Shown: piece by piece, positions 1-9,167 of the stretch
Numbering within the stretch: the stretch's first letter is position 1
Layout: each line of letters opens with the position of its first letter
Source: CAZYQW01 sp964649825
GTDB lineage: Bacteria; Planctomycetota; B15-G4; JADJEK01
Direction of reading: 5' to 3'
Assembly (NCBI GenBank): GCA_964649825.1
Contig: CAZYQW010000007.1
Coordinates: forward strand, 1-38,043
DNA: 38,043 bases
Translations under genes and position numbers: made by a program
The notes under the pieces: model-generated
Database searches by the model: none
What the model was told of the DNA's origin: nothing
The model's input: only the letters and a program-made list of their open reading frames with translations

Positions 1-2
1 CC

Positions 3-141
3 GGCTGCGGCGGGCCCTCGCGACCGATCTCTTCGTTGCAGGATCCTCGACGTACAGGCAGTACGCCTGCGATCCTGCGCCTCGATCTCGGTCGCGATGA
101 CCTCGCCTCGCTTCGAAAGCACTTTCACCACGGGCTGCTAG
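3..141 (+). repeat. Left copy of 139-bp terminal inverted repeat
   Basis: This stretch is the reverse complement of 37905-38043, with 2 mismatches in 139 positions by my count (left positions 83 and 137). The repeat can fold on itself: an outer stem TCGCGACCGA pairs with TCGGTCGCGA, a middle stem GCAGGA pairs with TCCTGC, and a tip CAGGC-GTACT-GCCTG closes it. It ends in CTAG, 4 bases from the stop codon of the gene on the minus strand. Its core resembles the core of the MITE-like element at 37745-37908. It is probably a genome-wide interspersed structured repeat that broke the assembly here, rather than a true replicon end. Confidence 0.85.
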
Positions 142-145
142 ACGC

Positions 146-1750
146 TCAGTCCTTTCGCTGCCGCCCCTCCGCGTAACCCCGCCACTTGTCATCCATCAAC
201 GTGAACACGTCGCGGCCCGGCTCGACGGGGAACAGCTCCTCGGAGTAGGCCCGAAGGCGACGGATGAAGTCGCTCTTCTTCTCCGATTGGGCCGCGGCGC
301 ACGCGTTGCGCAGCCAATACTGACCAGGCTTGCCGAGCTCCAGCGCCATGTAGTCGAAGAAGCTCCACGCCTTGGCGAAGTCGGCGTCGGTGAGGTCGGC
401 GAGCGTCTTGACGACGAGCGCGTCGATCGTCGGGCCTTTCGAGAGGGCGAGCTCGTTGAAGTAGCCGCGCAGCCCTTCCTGGACCGTCTTCTCGCCTTCC
501 TCCGCGGCCGGCTTGGCATATGATGGGACGTGCCAGGTGAAGCAGGTGACGGCGTTGCGGCCGAGGTGCCCGAATGAAACGTAGTAACCGGCCGCCTCTT
601 CCATCCAGTCCTGCCGCGAGTTCTCCACTCCGCGCGCGCAATGCAGGTTCACCAGGACGTGGCCGAGCGTATGCGTGATGATCCCATCGATGTCGCGTTG
701 CTCCTTGAGCCGCCAATAGGAGTAGTAGTCCGCGTCCTGCCGGCGCGTGCGGAAGCGGCTTCCGCCCATCTTGATCTGCTCGGCGCGGCGGCCCGAGTCC
801 CAGGACACGCCGTAGAACTCTTCGCGGAACTTCTCGTAGGCGACGTCGTCGTCCGGGCCGAAGAAGAACTCCAGGAACCGACCGTCGGGGATGTAGTCGC
901 GGAAGGCGTCGTCGCGATACGGATCGACGAAGTCCTTGCGAAACGCCTCGACCACCTCCTCGCCCAGACGGATGCCGTTTTCCGCGCTGACGTCGGACAG
1001 GTCGGTGCAGTAGATGATGCGCAGGTGCCGGCTCTCGATGACGTTGAACTTCGCGCGGCCGCCAGTGATGCTCTGCGAGGCTTCGATCAGCTTCGGCGGA
1101 ACGTCACCCTTCTTGATCGAGCTCATCGCCGTCTTCTCGCGGGCCGCGGACGCCTCCTTCGAGACCTGGCTCTTCTCCTTGTCGATCGTACGTTCGAGCT
1201 TCTTCGCGGCGGCGGGGTAGCCCATGTTGACCAGCCAGTTGCGCAAGCGGTCGAGCCTCGCGAGCATCATTCCGTGCGGGCCGAACCACTCGTTCGACCC
1301 TTTCTCGGCGCCGTCGCGCCGCGCCCGGAGCGAGTCGATCTCACCCATTCGGCCGCCGTACTCGTTCGCGAGGCCATGGAGCGTCTGGAGCGCGTCGACG
1401 TAGTTCACGACTGGGAAGTCGTCGCCGGAGAACTGCACGACGCTGCGCTTCCCGTTCTTCACGCGGCGGCCGTCTTCCCACTTGTAGGGGACGAACGTCG
1501 GGTCCGACGGATCGGCGACGTACATCTCGTTCTTCGCCTCGGATCCTCCGGTGCGCGTCACGACGCCGGGCTGGCATTGGATGCCCTGCTTCGGCTCGCC
1601 GATGATGACGCGCATCCCTTGGTACGCGGTCAGGTACTTGTCGTACCGCTTCTCGACCCGCTCGTCCTTGGGCTTGGCATAGAGGATCTGCGCCGTCGCG
1701 GGCGAGGCAGCGACGAGGGACGCAAGCAGCACCGGGAACGTCCGCAGCAT
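146..1750 (-). CDS. Secreted protein with degenerate zinc-peptidase-like motif
   Basis: A 534-residue protein of unknown function. I start it at the ATG at 1750 because this opens directly on a signal peptide (MLRTFPVLLASLVAASPATAQ), with a GGAG 11 bases upstream. A longer reading to 1843 would translate a tandem DNA repeat and is unlikely. Residues 360-364 read HTLGH, in the sequence context of a gluzincin helix, followed about 23 residues later by WMEEAAGYYVS, where a third zinc ligand would sit. The usual HExxH glutamate is replaced by Thr-Leu-Gly between the histidines, so catalysis is doubtful. A DUF1570-like or peptidase-MA-like relative is possible. It diverges from the CRISPR operon, and its stop lies 4 bases from the left terminal repeat. 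Confidence 0.7.
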   Translation of the reverse strand: MLRTFPVLLASLVAASPATAQILYAKPKDERVEKRYDKYLTAYQGMRVIIGEPKQGIQCQPGVVTRTGGSEAKNEMYVADPSDPTFVPYKWEDGRRVKNGKRSVVQFSGDDFPVVNYVDALQTLHGLANEYGGRMGEIDSLRARRDGAEKGSNEWFGPHGMMLARLDRLRNWLVNMGYPAAAKKLERTIDKEKSQVSKEASAAREKTAMSSIKKGDVPPKLIEASQSITGGRAKFNVIESRHLRIIYCTDLSDVSAENGIRLGEEVVEAFRKDFVDPYRDDAFRDYIPDGRFLEFFFGPDDDVAYEKFREEFYGVSWDSGRRAEQIKMGGSRFRTRRQDADYYSYWRLKEQRDIDGIITHTLGHVLVNLHCARGVENSRQDWMEEAAGYYVSFGHLGRNAVTCFTWHVPSYAKPAAEEGEKTVQEGLRGYFNELALSKGPTIDALVVKTLADLTDADFAKAWSFFDYMALELGKPGQYWLRNACAAAQSEKKSDFIRRLRAYSEELFPVEPGRDVFTLMDDKWRGYAEGRQRKD

Positions 1751-1769
1751 GGTGGGTGGGGCTCCATGA

Positions 1770-1801
1770 ACCGGGTGACCGGGTGACCGGGTGACCGGGT
1801 G
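1770..1801. repeat. Four tandem copies of the 8-mer ACCGGGTG
   Basis: Four perfect head-to-tail copies at 1770, 1778, 1786 and 1794, followed by a degraded AACGGG. They lie in the 188-base gap between the divergent gene at 1750 (-) and cas6 at 1939 (+), just upstream of the start of the minus-strand gene. They may be simple slippage or operator sites; the sequence alone does not decide. I see no other clear element in this gap. Confidence 0.8.
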
Positions 1802-1938
1802 AACGGGAAACGGGGCAGCAGGGATCGGGCTCGAGCGCGTCATGATAATGCGTGTCGCTCGACGTTGCGCCGCAGTTTCGGCTACCGTCGCGGGCGAATC
1901 CCGAACGGCGACGGGTACCGACGCCCGCGCGGAGTGCT

Positions 1939-2922
1939 ATGGACCGCCTTGACGAGCCCCTCGATCGACTGCGCATCGTGTGTCTGGAGGCGCGAGCCAC
2001 TGCGGTGGACCCGATCGTGGTACCGGCGTTCGCGGGCAGCACGTTGCGCGGCGCGTTCGCCGCCGCACTGAAGGACTCGGTCTGCGTGGTCGAGCATCGC
2101 GACTGCGCGAGCTGCCGCCTCCGCGACGCGTGCCTCCACCCCTACGTGTTCGACACCGAGCGACCCGACGACGCGACGCGCCTCCGCCACATCGACCGCG
2201 TGCCGCGCCCGTACGTCCTCGTCGCTCCGGCCGGCGCCGGCGACGTGGCGGTCGGGCAACCCCTCTCGTTCGAGATCCGGTTGATGGGGCGCGCCGTCGA
2301 GAACCTGGCGCCGATCGTCGCGGCGATCTTTCGGATCGGCGAGCGTGGGCTCGCGCCGACCCGGGGGCGGCTCGACGTGCGGGAGATCGACGCGATCGTC
2401 GACGCGGCCGGCTCGCGCGTCCCGGTCGCTCGCGGGAATCCGCCGCGGCTCGCCGCCGATCGCGCGGGCGCGGAGACGCGTCCGTCGCGCTTCGAACGTC
2501 CATTCGGCGACCGGGTCACCGTTCACTTCGACACACCGGCGCGCATCACGTTCGAGGGCCGGCCCGCGCGCGAGATACCGTTTCATCTGCTCGTGCGCAA
2601 CCTGCTTCGTCGATCGTCGAGCCTGCTCGAGTTCCACGAGGGCATCGACCTGGACCTCGACTTCCGCCAGGTGATCGAGGACGCGAAAGGAGTTCGTGTC
2701 GCGGAGTCCCACCTGGTCAAGGAAGACCGTGTACGATACTCGACCCGCCAGGACCGGAGGATGAACCTCTGCGGACTTCACGGGTGGGTGACCTACGAGG
2801 GCGACCTTGCCCCGTATCGCCGCCTGCTCGCGCTGGGCGAGGCGGTGGGCGTGGGCAAGGGTACGACGTTCGGTCTCGGTCGGATGAGCGTCTCGGCAGA
2901 CGGCAGGCGGGCGAATGGTTGA
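1939..2922 (+). CDS. cas6: Cas6-family crRNA-processing endoribonuclease
   Basis: A 327-residue RAMP-type protein expected to cut precursor CRISPR RNA within repeats. The N-terminal part has VPAFAGSTLRGAF (residues 28-40) and a Cys cluster C49-x6-C56-x2-C59-x5-C65, typical of the Cas6 group with a C-terminal pfam10040-like domain. The C-terminus has LHGWVTYEGDL and the glycine loop GVGKGTTFGLGRMSV, which in this family contacts the RNA. The ATG at 1939 has GGAG 4 bases upstream; an in-frame GTG at 1852 would add a low-quality N-terminus. It overlaps csm1 by 8 bases. It is the first gene of the operon, unlike the common III-A order, where cas6 often sits at an edge near the array. Confidence 0.85.
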   Translation: MDRLDEPLDRLRIVCLEARATAVDPIVVPAFAGSTLRGAFAAALKDSVCVVEHRDCASCRLRDACLHPYVFDTERPDDATRLRHIDRVPRPYVLVAPAGAGDVAVGQPLSFEIRLMGRAVENLAPIVAAIFRIGERGLAPTRGRLDVREIDAIVDAAGSRVPVARGNPPRLAADRAGAETRPSRFERPFGDRVTVHFDTPARITFEGRPAREIPFHLLVRNLLRRSSSLLEFHEGIDLDLDFRQVIEDAKGVRVAESHLVKEDRVRYSTRQDRRMNLCGLHGWVTYEGDLAPYRRLLALGEAVGVGKGTTFGLGRMSVSADGRRANG

Positions 2923-4866
2923 TTCACGACAGGTGTCGACACTGGCCGCGCTGCTGGCGCCGGCCGGGCGACTCGGATCGAGCGGCGAGGAATCGGCGCG
3001 GGCCCGTGCGGCGGAGCTTGCGCGCGAGATCTGCGGCTCGCGGCCGTCGCTCGCGGTCGCGGCGGACGCGGTCTCCTCCGCGATCCGTGACGGCGGCGCG
3101 CACGATCCTCTCGGACTGTCGTGGGACGCGGTCGATGACGCGAGCGAGGCGCGGTTCGAAGCGCTGCGCCAGGAGTTCCAGCGCGTCCCGGACGGCTCGT
3201 TCGACGTCGTGTTCTCGGCGTTCCGCGCGGTGTTGCGCGTCCACCTCGACGGCGTGAAGGGCGGCGACGGCATCGACCTGTACGACGCGGCGCGCGTCGG
3301 AGCGGCCGTCGCGGCCGCGACCAGCCTCGAAGGCGGTCGACTGCTCTTCGTCCAGGGCCGCCTGACGGGACTGCGCAGCTACGCGTTCGGAGACCACGAC
3401 GCGAGCTTCGTGCCGCGCGACCTCATCGGTCTCGTCGGCCGGTCTTACCGTCTGGCGGCGCTCGAGGGCGTCGTCCGGCGCCGGTTCACGGGAGCGGCCG
3501 ACGTCGGCTCGGCGGGGACGCTGCTCTCCGGCGGCGGCCGTTTCCTGCTGTTGGCCGAAGCGGACGACGAGCGCGCGCGGAGGATAGCGGAGACGCGCGC
3601 CGCGATCGAGCGCGAGCTCCTCCGCCGGTACGAAGGGCAGGTCGGTGTCGTCGTCTCGACGTGGACGGCCGCGGTCGACGTGCTCCGCGACGGACGCGAG
3701 CTGTGGCGAAGCCTCGGCGAGAGCGACGCGGCCCGGGCCAGGACGCCATTCCTCGACGCGCTCGCCGACGACGGCGCGCTCGGCCCGTTCGGCGACGGCA
3801 TGAGCGCCGCCGCCGCGCTTTCGGTGTCGTTCGACGGCGATCGAGCTCTGGGTCGTCGGCTGCGCGGGGCGCGGTTCGCACTGATCGACGACGCGGGCGG
3901 CGATCCGGTTCCTCTCCTCGACGAGGACGCGCTCGCGCACGCGGCGGAGCAGCGGCCCGACGACGTCCTTCGCGTCGAATGGCCGGGAAGCCGCGATGGC
4001 CTGCGCGGCGGTCTCTCCGCGTCGCACCGCTGCGGCGGCCGGATCCTGCTGGATCCGTCGCCGGTGCTGCCGGTGCAGAGCGAGATCGAGGACCGGGGAC
4101 CGATGGCCGCCGTCCACCTCCACGTCGACGCGTTCGAGCCGGGTGGGGCGGACGCGGTCTCCGTCGTCGGCACGCTCTCCCGCGCGCGTCGCATCGACGA
4201 GATCGTTCGCCTCGATGCCGCGGCGATCGCGAAGGGACGATCGATGACGGTCCTCCACGGTGCGGCCGAGCACGTGATCGCGTGCGGCCCCCTCCGGGCC
4301 GTGCTCCTCTTCGTGACGCGACTCCAGGATCGGGTGCGGGTCGGGTTCGGCGAGGAGGCGCGCGTGTCGGCCGGCGTCGCGGTGACGCCGCGCGACCGGA
4401 CCGAGCCCGACGTCGCTCGCCTGGTGCGTCGCGCGAAGACCGCCCTCGCCGAGGCGAAGCGGGCCGGCGGCGGTTGGACCTCGCTCCTCGGCGTGTCGGT
4501 TCCCAGCGTCGAGATCGGCAACGTCGTCGCTCTCGGCGATGACCTGACCGAGCTGGCCGCGCAAGCGCCGGGACCGGTCTTCGCGTTGCTCGAGGCGGCG
4601 CTCCGCCTCGGCGCGGGCGGTGAGGATCTCCCGCTCTCTTCGGTCGAACGGCTTCGCGGCGCGGTCCACGACGTCGCGGCCCGGTTCGGCGTCCAGGCGC
4701 GACACCTGCGCGACGGCTCGGAGTCGGACCCGCCCGAGATCCGCGCTCTGAAGACGTTGATTCGCAACATCGGATTGATCGACACGGGTGTCGCGCGCGC
4801 GCCGCTCTCCTATGCTGTGCTCCTTTCGCAAGCCCAGGAATCTCGGTTCCCCAGCGAGGTCCGTCC

Positions 4867-4870
<4 letters not shown>
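2915..4870 (+). CDS. csm1: Cas10/Csm1-like large subunit, both catalytic motifs degenerate
   Basis: A 651-residue protein in the csm1 position; known Csm1 proteins are usually about 750-900 residues. In the family, the HD domain cuts DNA and the GGDD palm makes cyclic oligoadenylates. Here residues 12-20 read ALLAPAGRL, where Csm1 normally has ALLHDIGKF, so His-Asp appears replaced by Ala15-Pro16. IDLYDAARVGAAVAA (from 120) matches the segment after the HD domain, and GGGRFLLLA (206-214) matches palm 1. Palm 2 has VHLHVDAF with D405, then HGAAEHVIACG, where GGDD should be (G449-A450-A451-E452). The zinc-ribbon cysteines are also missing, with only one Cys near residue 371. It overlaps csm2 by ATGA. 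I am confident it is Cas10; the loss of activity is inferred from alignment by eye. Confidence 0.85.
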
Positions 4871-5667
<797 letters not shown>

Positions 5668-5697
5668 CCGGCCGGTCCGCCGCGAAGGTACGAAACG

Positions 5698-6507
5698 ATG
5701 AGTCATAACGGCGAACGATCCCTCAGCTTCCGCGGCCACGTCGTCCTCGGCGGTGAGCTTCTCTGTCGCACCGGGCTTCACATCGGCGGCAACCGCGACT
5801 CCCTCGTCGTCGGCGGGCACGACCTGCCGGTGGCGCGCGATCCCGCCACGCGACTGCCGCTCATTCCCGGGTCGTCGCTGAAGGGTCGGATGCGGGCGCT
5901 GCTCGAGATGCTGCGCGGCAAGGTCCGGTTCGAGCGCGCGGAGCGCGACGCAACGGACGACGAGCCCGACGCGATCCGCATGCTGTTCGGACAGCCGTCA
6001 GGGGCGCGCGGGTTCGGGCCGACGCGTCTCGTCGTGCGCGACGCGCTGCCGGTCGAGGGCGAGAAGAAGTCGCGCGAGACCGGGACGATCGATTGGTGGC
6101 GCATGCTGGAGACCGACGGGCTCGGCACCGAGGTGAAGGCCGAGACGTCGGTGAACCGCGTCACCGCCGCCGCGCACTCGCGCCACGTCGAGCGCGTCCT
6201 CGCGGGCTCGCGCTTCCGCCTCGAGTTCACGCTGAACGTCTTCGACTACCTGCCGGACGAGGAGCGCCTCTTGAAGGACGTGCTCGTCTCGCTGTCGCTG
6301 CTCGAGGACTCGTACCTCGGCGGGCACGGCAGCCGAGGGTACGGCCGAGTCGAGATCAAGCTGAACGACACGCCGGCCATCGTATCGGCGAAGGACTATG
6401 AGAGCGGGCGCCGGCGGGTTCAGCCTGGCGGCGAGCTGAAGACGGTCGCCGAGATCGACGTGGACGCGTGGATCGCGAACGTGCGAGAGAAGCTCTCCGC
6501 GAGCTGA
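5698..6507 (+). CDS. csm3: Csm3 (Cas7) backbone subunit, target-RNA nuclease site kept
   Basis: A 269-residue RAMP protein, close to full-length Csm3. Residues 25-48 contain TGLHIGG, VVGGHDLPVARDP and then LPLIPGSSLKGRMR, the classic Csm3 start. D42 in GGHDLPV aligns with the catalytic Asp that cleaves target RNA at 6-nt intervals in characterised type III-A complexes. The C-terminal glycine loop GGHGSRGYGRVEI is present. It starts at an ATG 30 bases after csm2, with GAAGG upstream. Several Csm3 copies form the filament holding the crRNA. Together with the degenerate Cas10, this is the only catalytic centre of the effector I can recognise as intact. Confidence 0.93.
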   Translation: MSHNGERSLSFRGHVVLGGELLCRTGLHIGGNRDSLVVGGHDLPVARDPATRLPLIPGSSLKGRMRALLEMLRGKVRFERAERDATDDEPDAIRMLFGQPSGARGFGPTRLVVRDALPVEGEKKSRETGTIDWWRMLETDGLGTEVKAETSVNRVTAAAHSRHVERVLAGSRFRLEFTLNVFDYLPDEERLLKDVLVSLSLLEDSYLGGHGSRGYGRVEIKLNDTPAIVSAKDYESGRRRVQPGGELKTVAEIDVDAWIANVREKLSAS

Positions 6508-6522
6508 CGGGACGCTGGACGC

Positions 6523-7380
6523 TTGAAGCAGGTCTATCTCACGTACCGCAGTCGAAGACGGAGGCCGCTCCGCTCGGACACGCTGTTCGGACTCATCGCG
6601 TGGGGCGTCCGATCCGTCTACGGTCCCACGTCCGTCGAGCGGTTCCTCGCGCCGCTGAAGCGCGACCCCCCCGAGGCGCCGCTCGTCCTGACGTCGGCGT
6701 TTCCGTTCGTCGAACGATCCGATGGACGCGTGCACTACTTCCCGCGGCCGCTCGCGATGGCCGGCGGCGACGGCGCGCGCCCGCGGTCCGGTGTCGCATC
6801 CGAGTGGATCGAGGATCGCGAGCTTCTCGCCTACGTCTCGGGCCGGACTCCGATCACGGCTCCGTCGCGCGCGCCCGACGCTCCGCGCGGGCTCTTCTTT
6901 CTCGCGACGGGACCGCACGAGCACTACCTCGAGGCCGCCCTCGGGTTTCTCGAGCGGTTCGGCTTCGGCGGCGGCGGCGCCAACGGCGACGCGGCGTTCG
7001 ACGTGGAGCTGCGCTCGGCGGAGTTCCTGCGCCTGGCGCAGCCGAACGAGGACGCACTCCTCCTTTCGCTCTACGCGCCGACCTCGGACGAGCGGACCGC
7101 GATCCAGGAGGCCGCGAATCGCGGCGATCGCCTGGTTCACTACGCGCTCGAGCGGCGTCAGGGGGCGGCCGGCGGGCGTCTGCTGGACGTGGCGCGCCCG
7201 TTCAAGCGTCCGGTCGTGATGATGCGCGAGGGCTCGGTGCTGCCGCGCTTCGGCGGCGCGGACGCCGGCTCGTCTCCCGTCGTGGGGCGCGTGGCGGACG
7301 GCGGTCACGAGCACGACGTCTATCAACACGGATTCGGCTTCTTCGTCCCCATTACCGGGGGCACGGGGGGGGCTTCGTGA
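6523..7380 (+). CDS. csm4: Csm4 (Cas5 group) crRNA 5'-handle binding subunit
   Basis: A 285-residue protein with the Csm4 signature: RPLRSDTLFGLIAWGVRSVYG near the N-terminus, LTSAFPFVERSDGRVHYFPRPL about 35 residues later, and a C-terminal DVYQHGFGFFVPI. Csm4 caps the 5' handle of the crRNA and anchors Cas10. It begins with TTG at 6523, the first possible start after the csm3 stop, 15 bases downstream and in the same reading frame as csm3. The last four bases overlap csm5. The family call is good; the start codon is less certain because no strong ribosome site is visible. Confidence 0.85.
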   Translation: MKQVYLTYRSRRRRPLRSDTLFGLIAWGVRSVYGPTSVERFLAPLKRDPPEAPLVLTSAFPFVERSDGRVHYFPRPLAMAGGDGARPRSGVASEWIEDRELLAYVSGRTPITAPSRAPDAPRGLFFLATGPHEHYLEAALGFLERFGFGGGGANGDAAFDVELRSAEFLRLAQPNEDALLLSLYAPTSDERTAIQEAANRGDRLVHYALERRQGAAGGRLLDVARPFKRPVVMMREGSVLPRFGGADAGSSPVVGRVADGGHEHDVYQHGFGFFVPITGGTGGAS

Positions 7381-9167
7381 AGTTCACCGTCCGCTCGGAA
7401 ACGCCGATCCACGTCGGAACCGGTGAGCACCTCACCTGGATCGACTACGTGCTCGAGGGCAAGGCGGTCCACGTCCTCGATTGGGGCGCGATCATCGAGG
7501 CGGCATCGCTCGTGCGCGACGACGCGGCCGAGCGGCTCGCCGCGTTCTCCGACCGGTGCGCGAAGATCCTGAACGAGGCGGCCGACAAGCTCGCGAAGGC
7601 GCCGGGGCGCGAACGTTCCGACCTCCTCCGCGCCGCGCGCGATCAGACGCAGCCGTGGCGGTACGCGAAGGAGGAGCTCGAGAACGACGTTCTCGCCCGT
7701 GCGATGCGGAGCGGCGACTACGACCGTTACACCGCCGAGTTCGTGGGCGGCCGCCTGGACCGCCGACTCGAGATCCGCACGCAGCAGAAGGACCACGCGA
7801 ACGCGCCGACCATTCCCGGCTCGGTCCTCCGTGGACAGATCCGAACCGCGATCGCCCATACCGTCCTCGCGGCGGGAGACGAGGGGCTGGCGAAGACCAT
7901 CCTCGAGGGAGGCGCCGAGGAAGGTTGGAACCGCGGGCTCGACACGGCGACTCCGGGCCGGGCGCGCTTCCTCTTCGGCGACGACGTCGAGGCCGCGGTG
8001 TTCCGGCCGAGCGTGGGTTCGGGCCGAGGGCCGCGGCGGAGCGATCCGCGCGTCGACCTGATGCGATTCCTGCGCGTCTCCGATCCGGTGCGCTCGCGTG
8101 CGTCGCTCGTGGTGCTGCGGGCCAGTCCGTACGCAAAGATGCGCGGCGGGCCTCACGGCGAGCGCCGCATCACGCCGGTTGCGCCGTCCGTGCTCGAGGC
8201 GATCGACGGCGGCGCCGAGTTCGAGTACGAGCTCCGCGCCGACGTGTCGGTGCTGAAGGGCGTCGCCGCGGCGAGCAGCGGCGGGCACGTGATGTTTCGA
8301 GACGAGTTCTGGGCGGCGTTCGCGCGCGCGTTCGGCGTGACGCGGGCCGAGGTCAACGAGCTCGCGCCTGAGGCGCTGGAAGAACGGATGCTCTCCGCGG
8401 TCGAGGTGAGCCTCGCCAGCCGAATGACGGCGCTCGCCGCGCGCGAGCGGCGCTGGTTCGACGAGGTCGGGATGCCAAAGGGCGAACCGATGCGCGTGCT
8501 GCTCGACCGTTTCGAGACCGCGGCGGGCGAACGGATCCCGCTGCGCATCGGCAGCGGGGCCGGGCTCCATTCGATGACGGTGATTCCCGCGATCGACTCC
8601 GACGCGTTGCTGTCCGGGCCGCTCGGGCGCGTGATCGCGCGCAGCGGACTCGGTCTGAAGCCGCGCGACCGCCGCGAGCGCGCCGAACGAGAGAAGCACG
8701 CGATCGAGAGCGCGCGACGTGAGTCCGGCTCGGCGGTTCGGGACCCGAAGCTGCGCGAGGAGTTGACGCTCGCCACGACCGATCCGAAGACGATTCCGCA
8801 CTCGCGGCGGTTCGTGATGGACGGCGGCGGCCCGGACGTCTACCTCGGATTCGCGACGTTCGTCCGCGGCACGATGAGCGAGACGCCGGTCGAGCCGCTC
8901 GTTTCGCGGTCCCAGGGGCGAGCCGGGGTCGAGGAGGAGCACGACGTGCAGCAGGGCGGCCCGCGCGAGTCGCGGCACAAGGGCCGGCGGGACGATCCGC
9001 GCGGAAAGCGCGGCGGCGACCGCCGCGACGACCGCCGTGACGATCGCCGCGACGACCGCCGTGATGAGCGACCGCGTCGCGAGCCGAAACGTCCCCCGGT
9101 CCCCGACCGGCCCGCGAACCCCGACGAGATCGCCGACCTGCTCAAGAGGTTCGGCCCTCGCCACTGA
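7377..9167 (+). CDS. csm5: Csm5 (Cas7 group) cap subunit with extended charged tail
   Basis: A 596-residue protein, much longer than most Csm5 (about 350-420). The GTG at 7377 overlaps the csm4 stop as GTGA. Motifs in order: SETPIHVGTGEHLTWIDYVL at the N-terminus, APTIPGSVLRGQIRTAI (the RAMP IPGSxLRG motif), IPLRIGSGAGLHSMTVIPA and a C-terminal HSRRFVMDGG. Csm5 caps the 3' end of the crRNA filament and in known systems recruits host nucleases for crRNA trimming. The final 80 or so residues are a charged, low-complexity tail with four DRRD units, then a short segment NPDEIADLLKRFG that could form a helix. It converges on the beta-lactamase-like gene with a 26-base overlap. Confidence 0.85.
   Translation: MKFTVRSETPIHVGTGEHLTWIDYVLEGKAVHVLDWGAIIEAASLVRDDAAERLAAFSDRCAKILNEAADKLAKAPGRERSDLLRAARDQTQPWRYAKEELENDVLARAMRSGDYDRYTAEFVGGRLDRRLEIRTQQKDHANAPTIPGSVLRGQIRTAIAHTVLAAGDEGLAKTILEGGAEEGWNRGLDTATPGRARFLFGDDVEAAVFRPSVGSGRGPRRSDPRVDLMRFLRVSDPVRSRASLVVLRASPYAKMRGGPHGERRITPVAPSVLEAIDGGAEFEYELRADVSVLKGVAAASSGGHVMFRDEFWAAFARAFGVTRAEVNELAPEALEERMLSAVEVSLASRMTALAARERRWFDEVGMPKGEPMRVLLDRFETAAGERIPLRIGSGAGLHSMTVIPAIDSDALLSGPLGRVIARSGLGLKPRDRRERAEREKHAIESARRESGSAVRDPKLREELTLATTDPKTIPHSRRFVMDGGGPDVYLGFATFVRGTMSETPVEPLVSRSQGRAGVEEEHDVQQGGPRESRHKGRRDDPRGKRGGDRRDDRRDDRRDDRRDERPRREPKRPPVPDRPANPDEIADLLKRFGPRH
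9018..9065 (+). repeat. 12-bp tandem repeat in csm5 (DRRD units)
   Basis: Four units at 9018, 9030, 9042 and 9054, each encoding Asp-Arg-Arg-Asp with synonymous changes (GAC/GAT, CGC/CGT). They form the core of the C-terminal Arg/Asp tail of Csm5. Synonymous variation shows that the charge pattern has persisted beyond fresh slippage. Confidence 0.85.

Noticed and set aside
6468..7376. Extension of csm5 upstream to 6468 as an 899-residue protein
   Set aside because: The upstream part is a shadow frame across csm4, rich in Arg and Ala; the Csm5 homology begins exactly at the GTG at 7377, which overlaps the csm4 stop.
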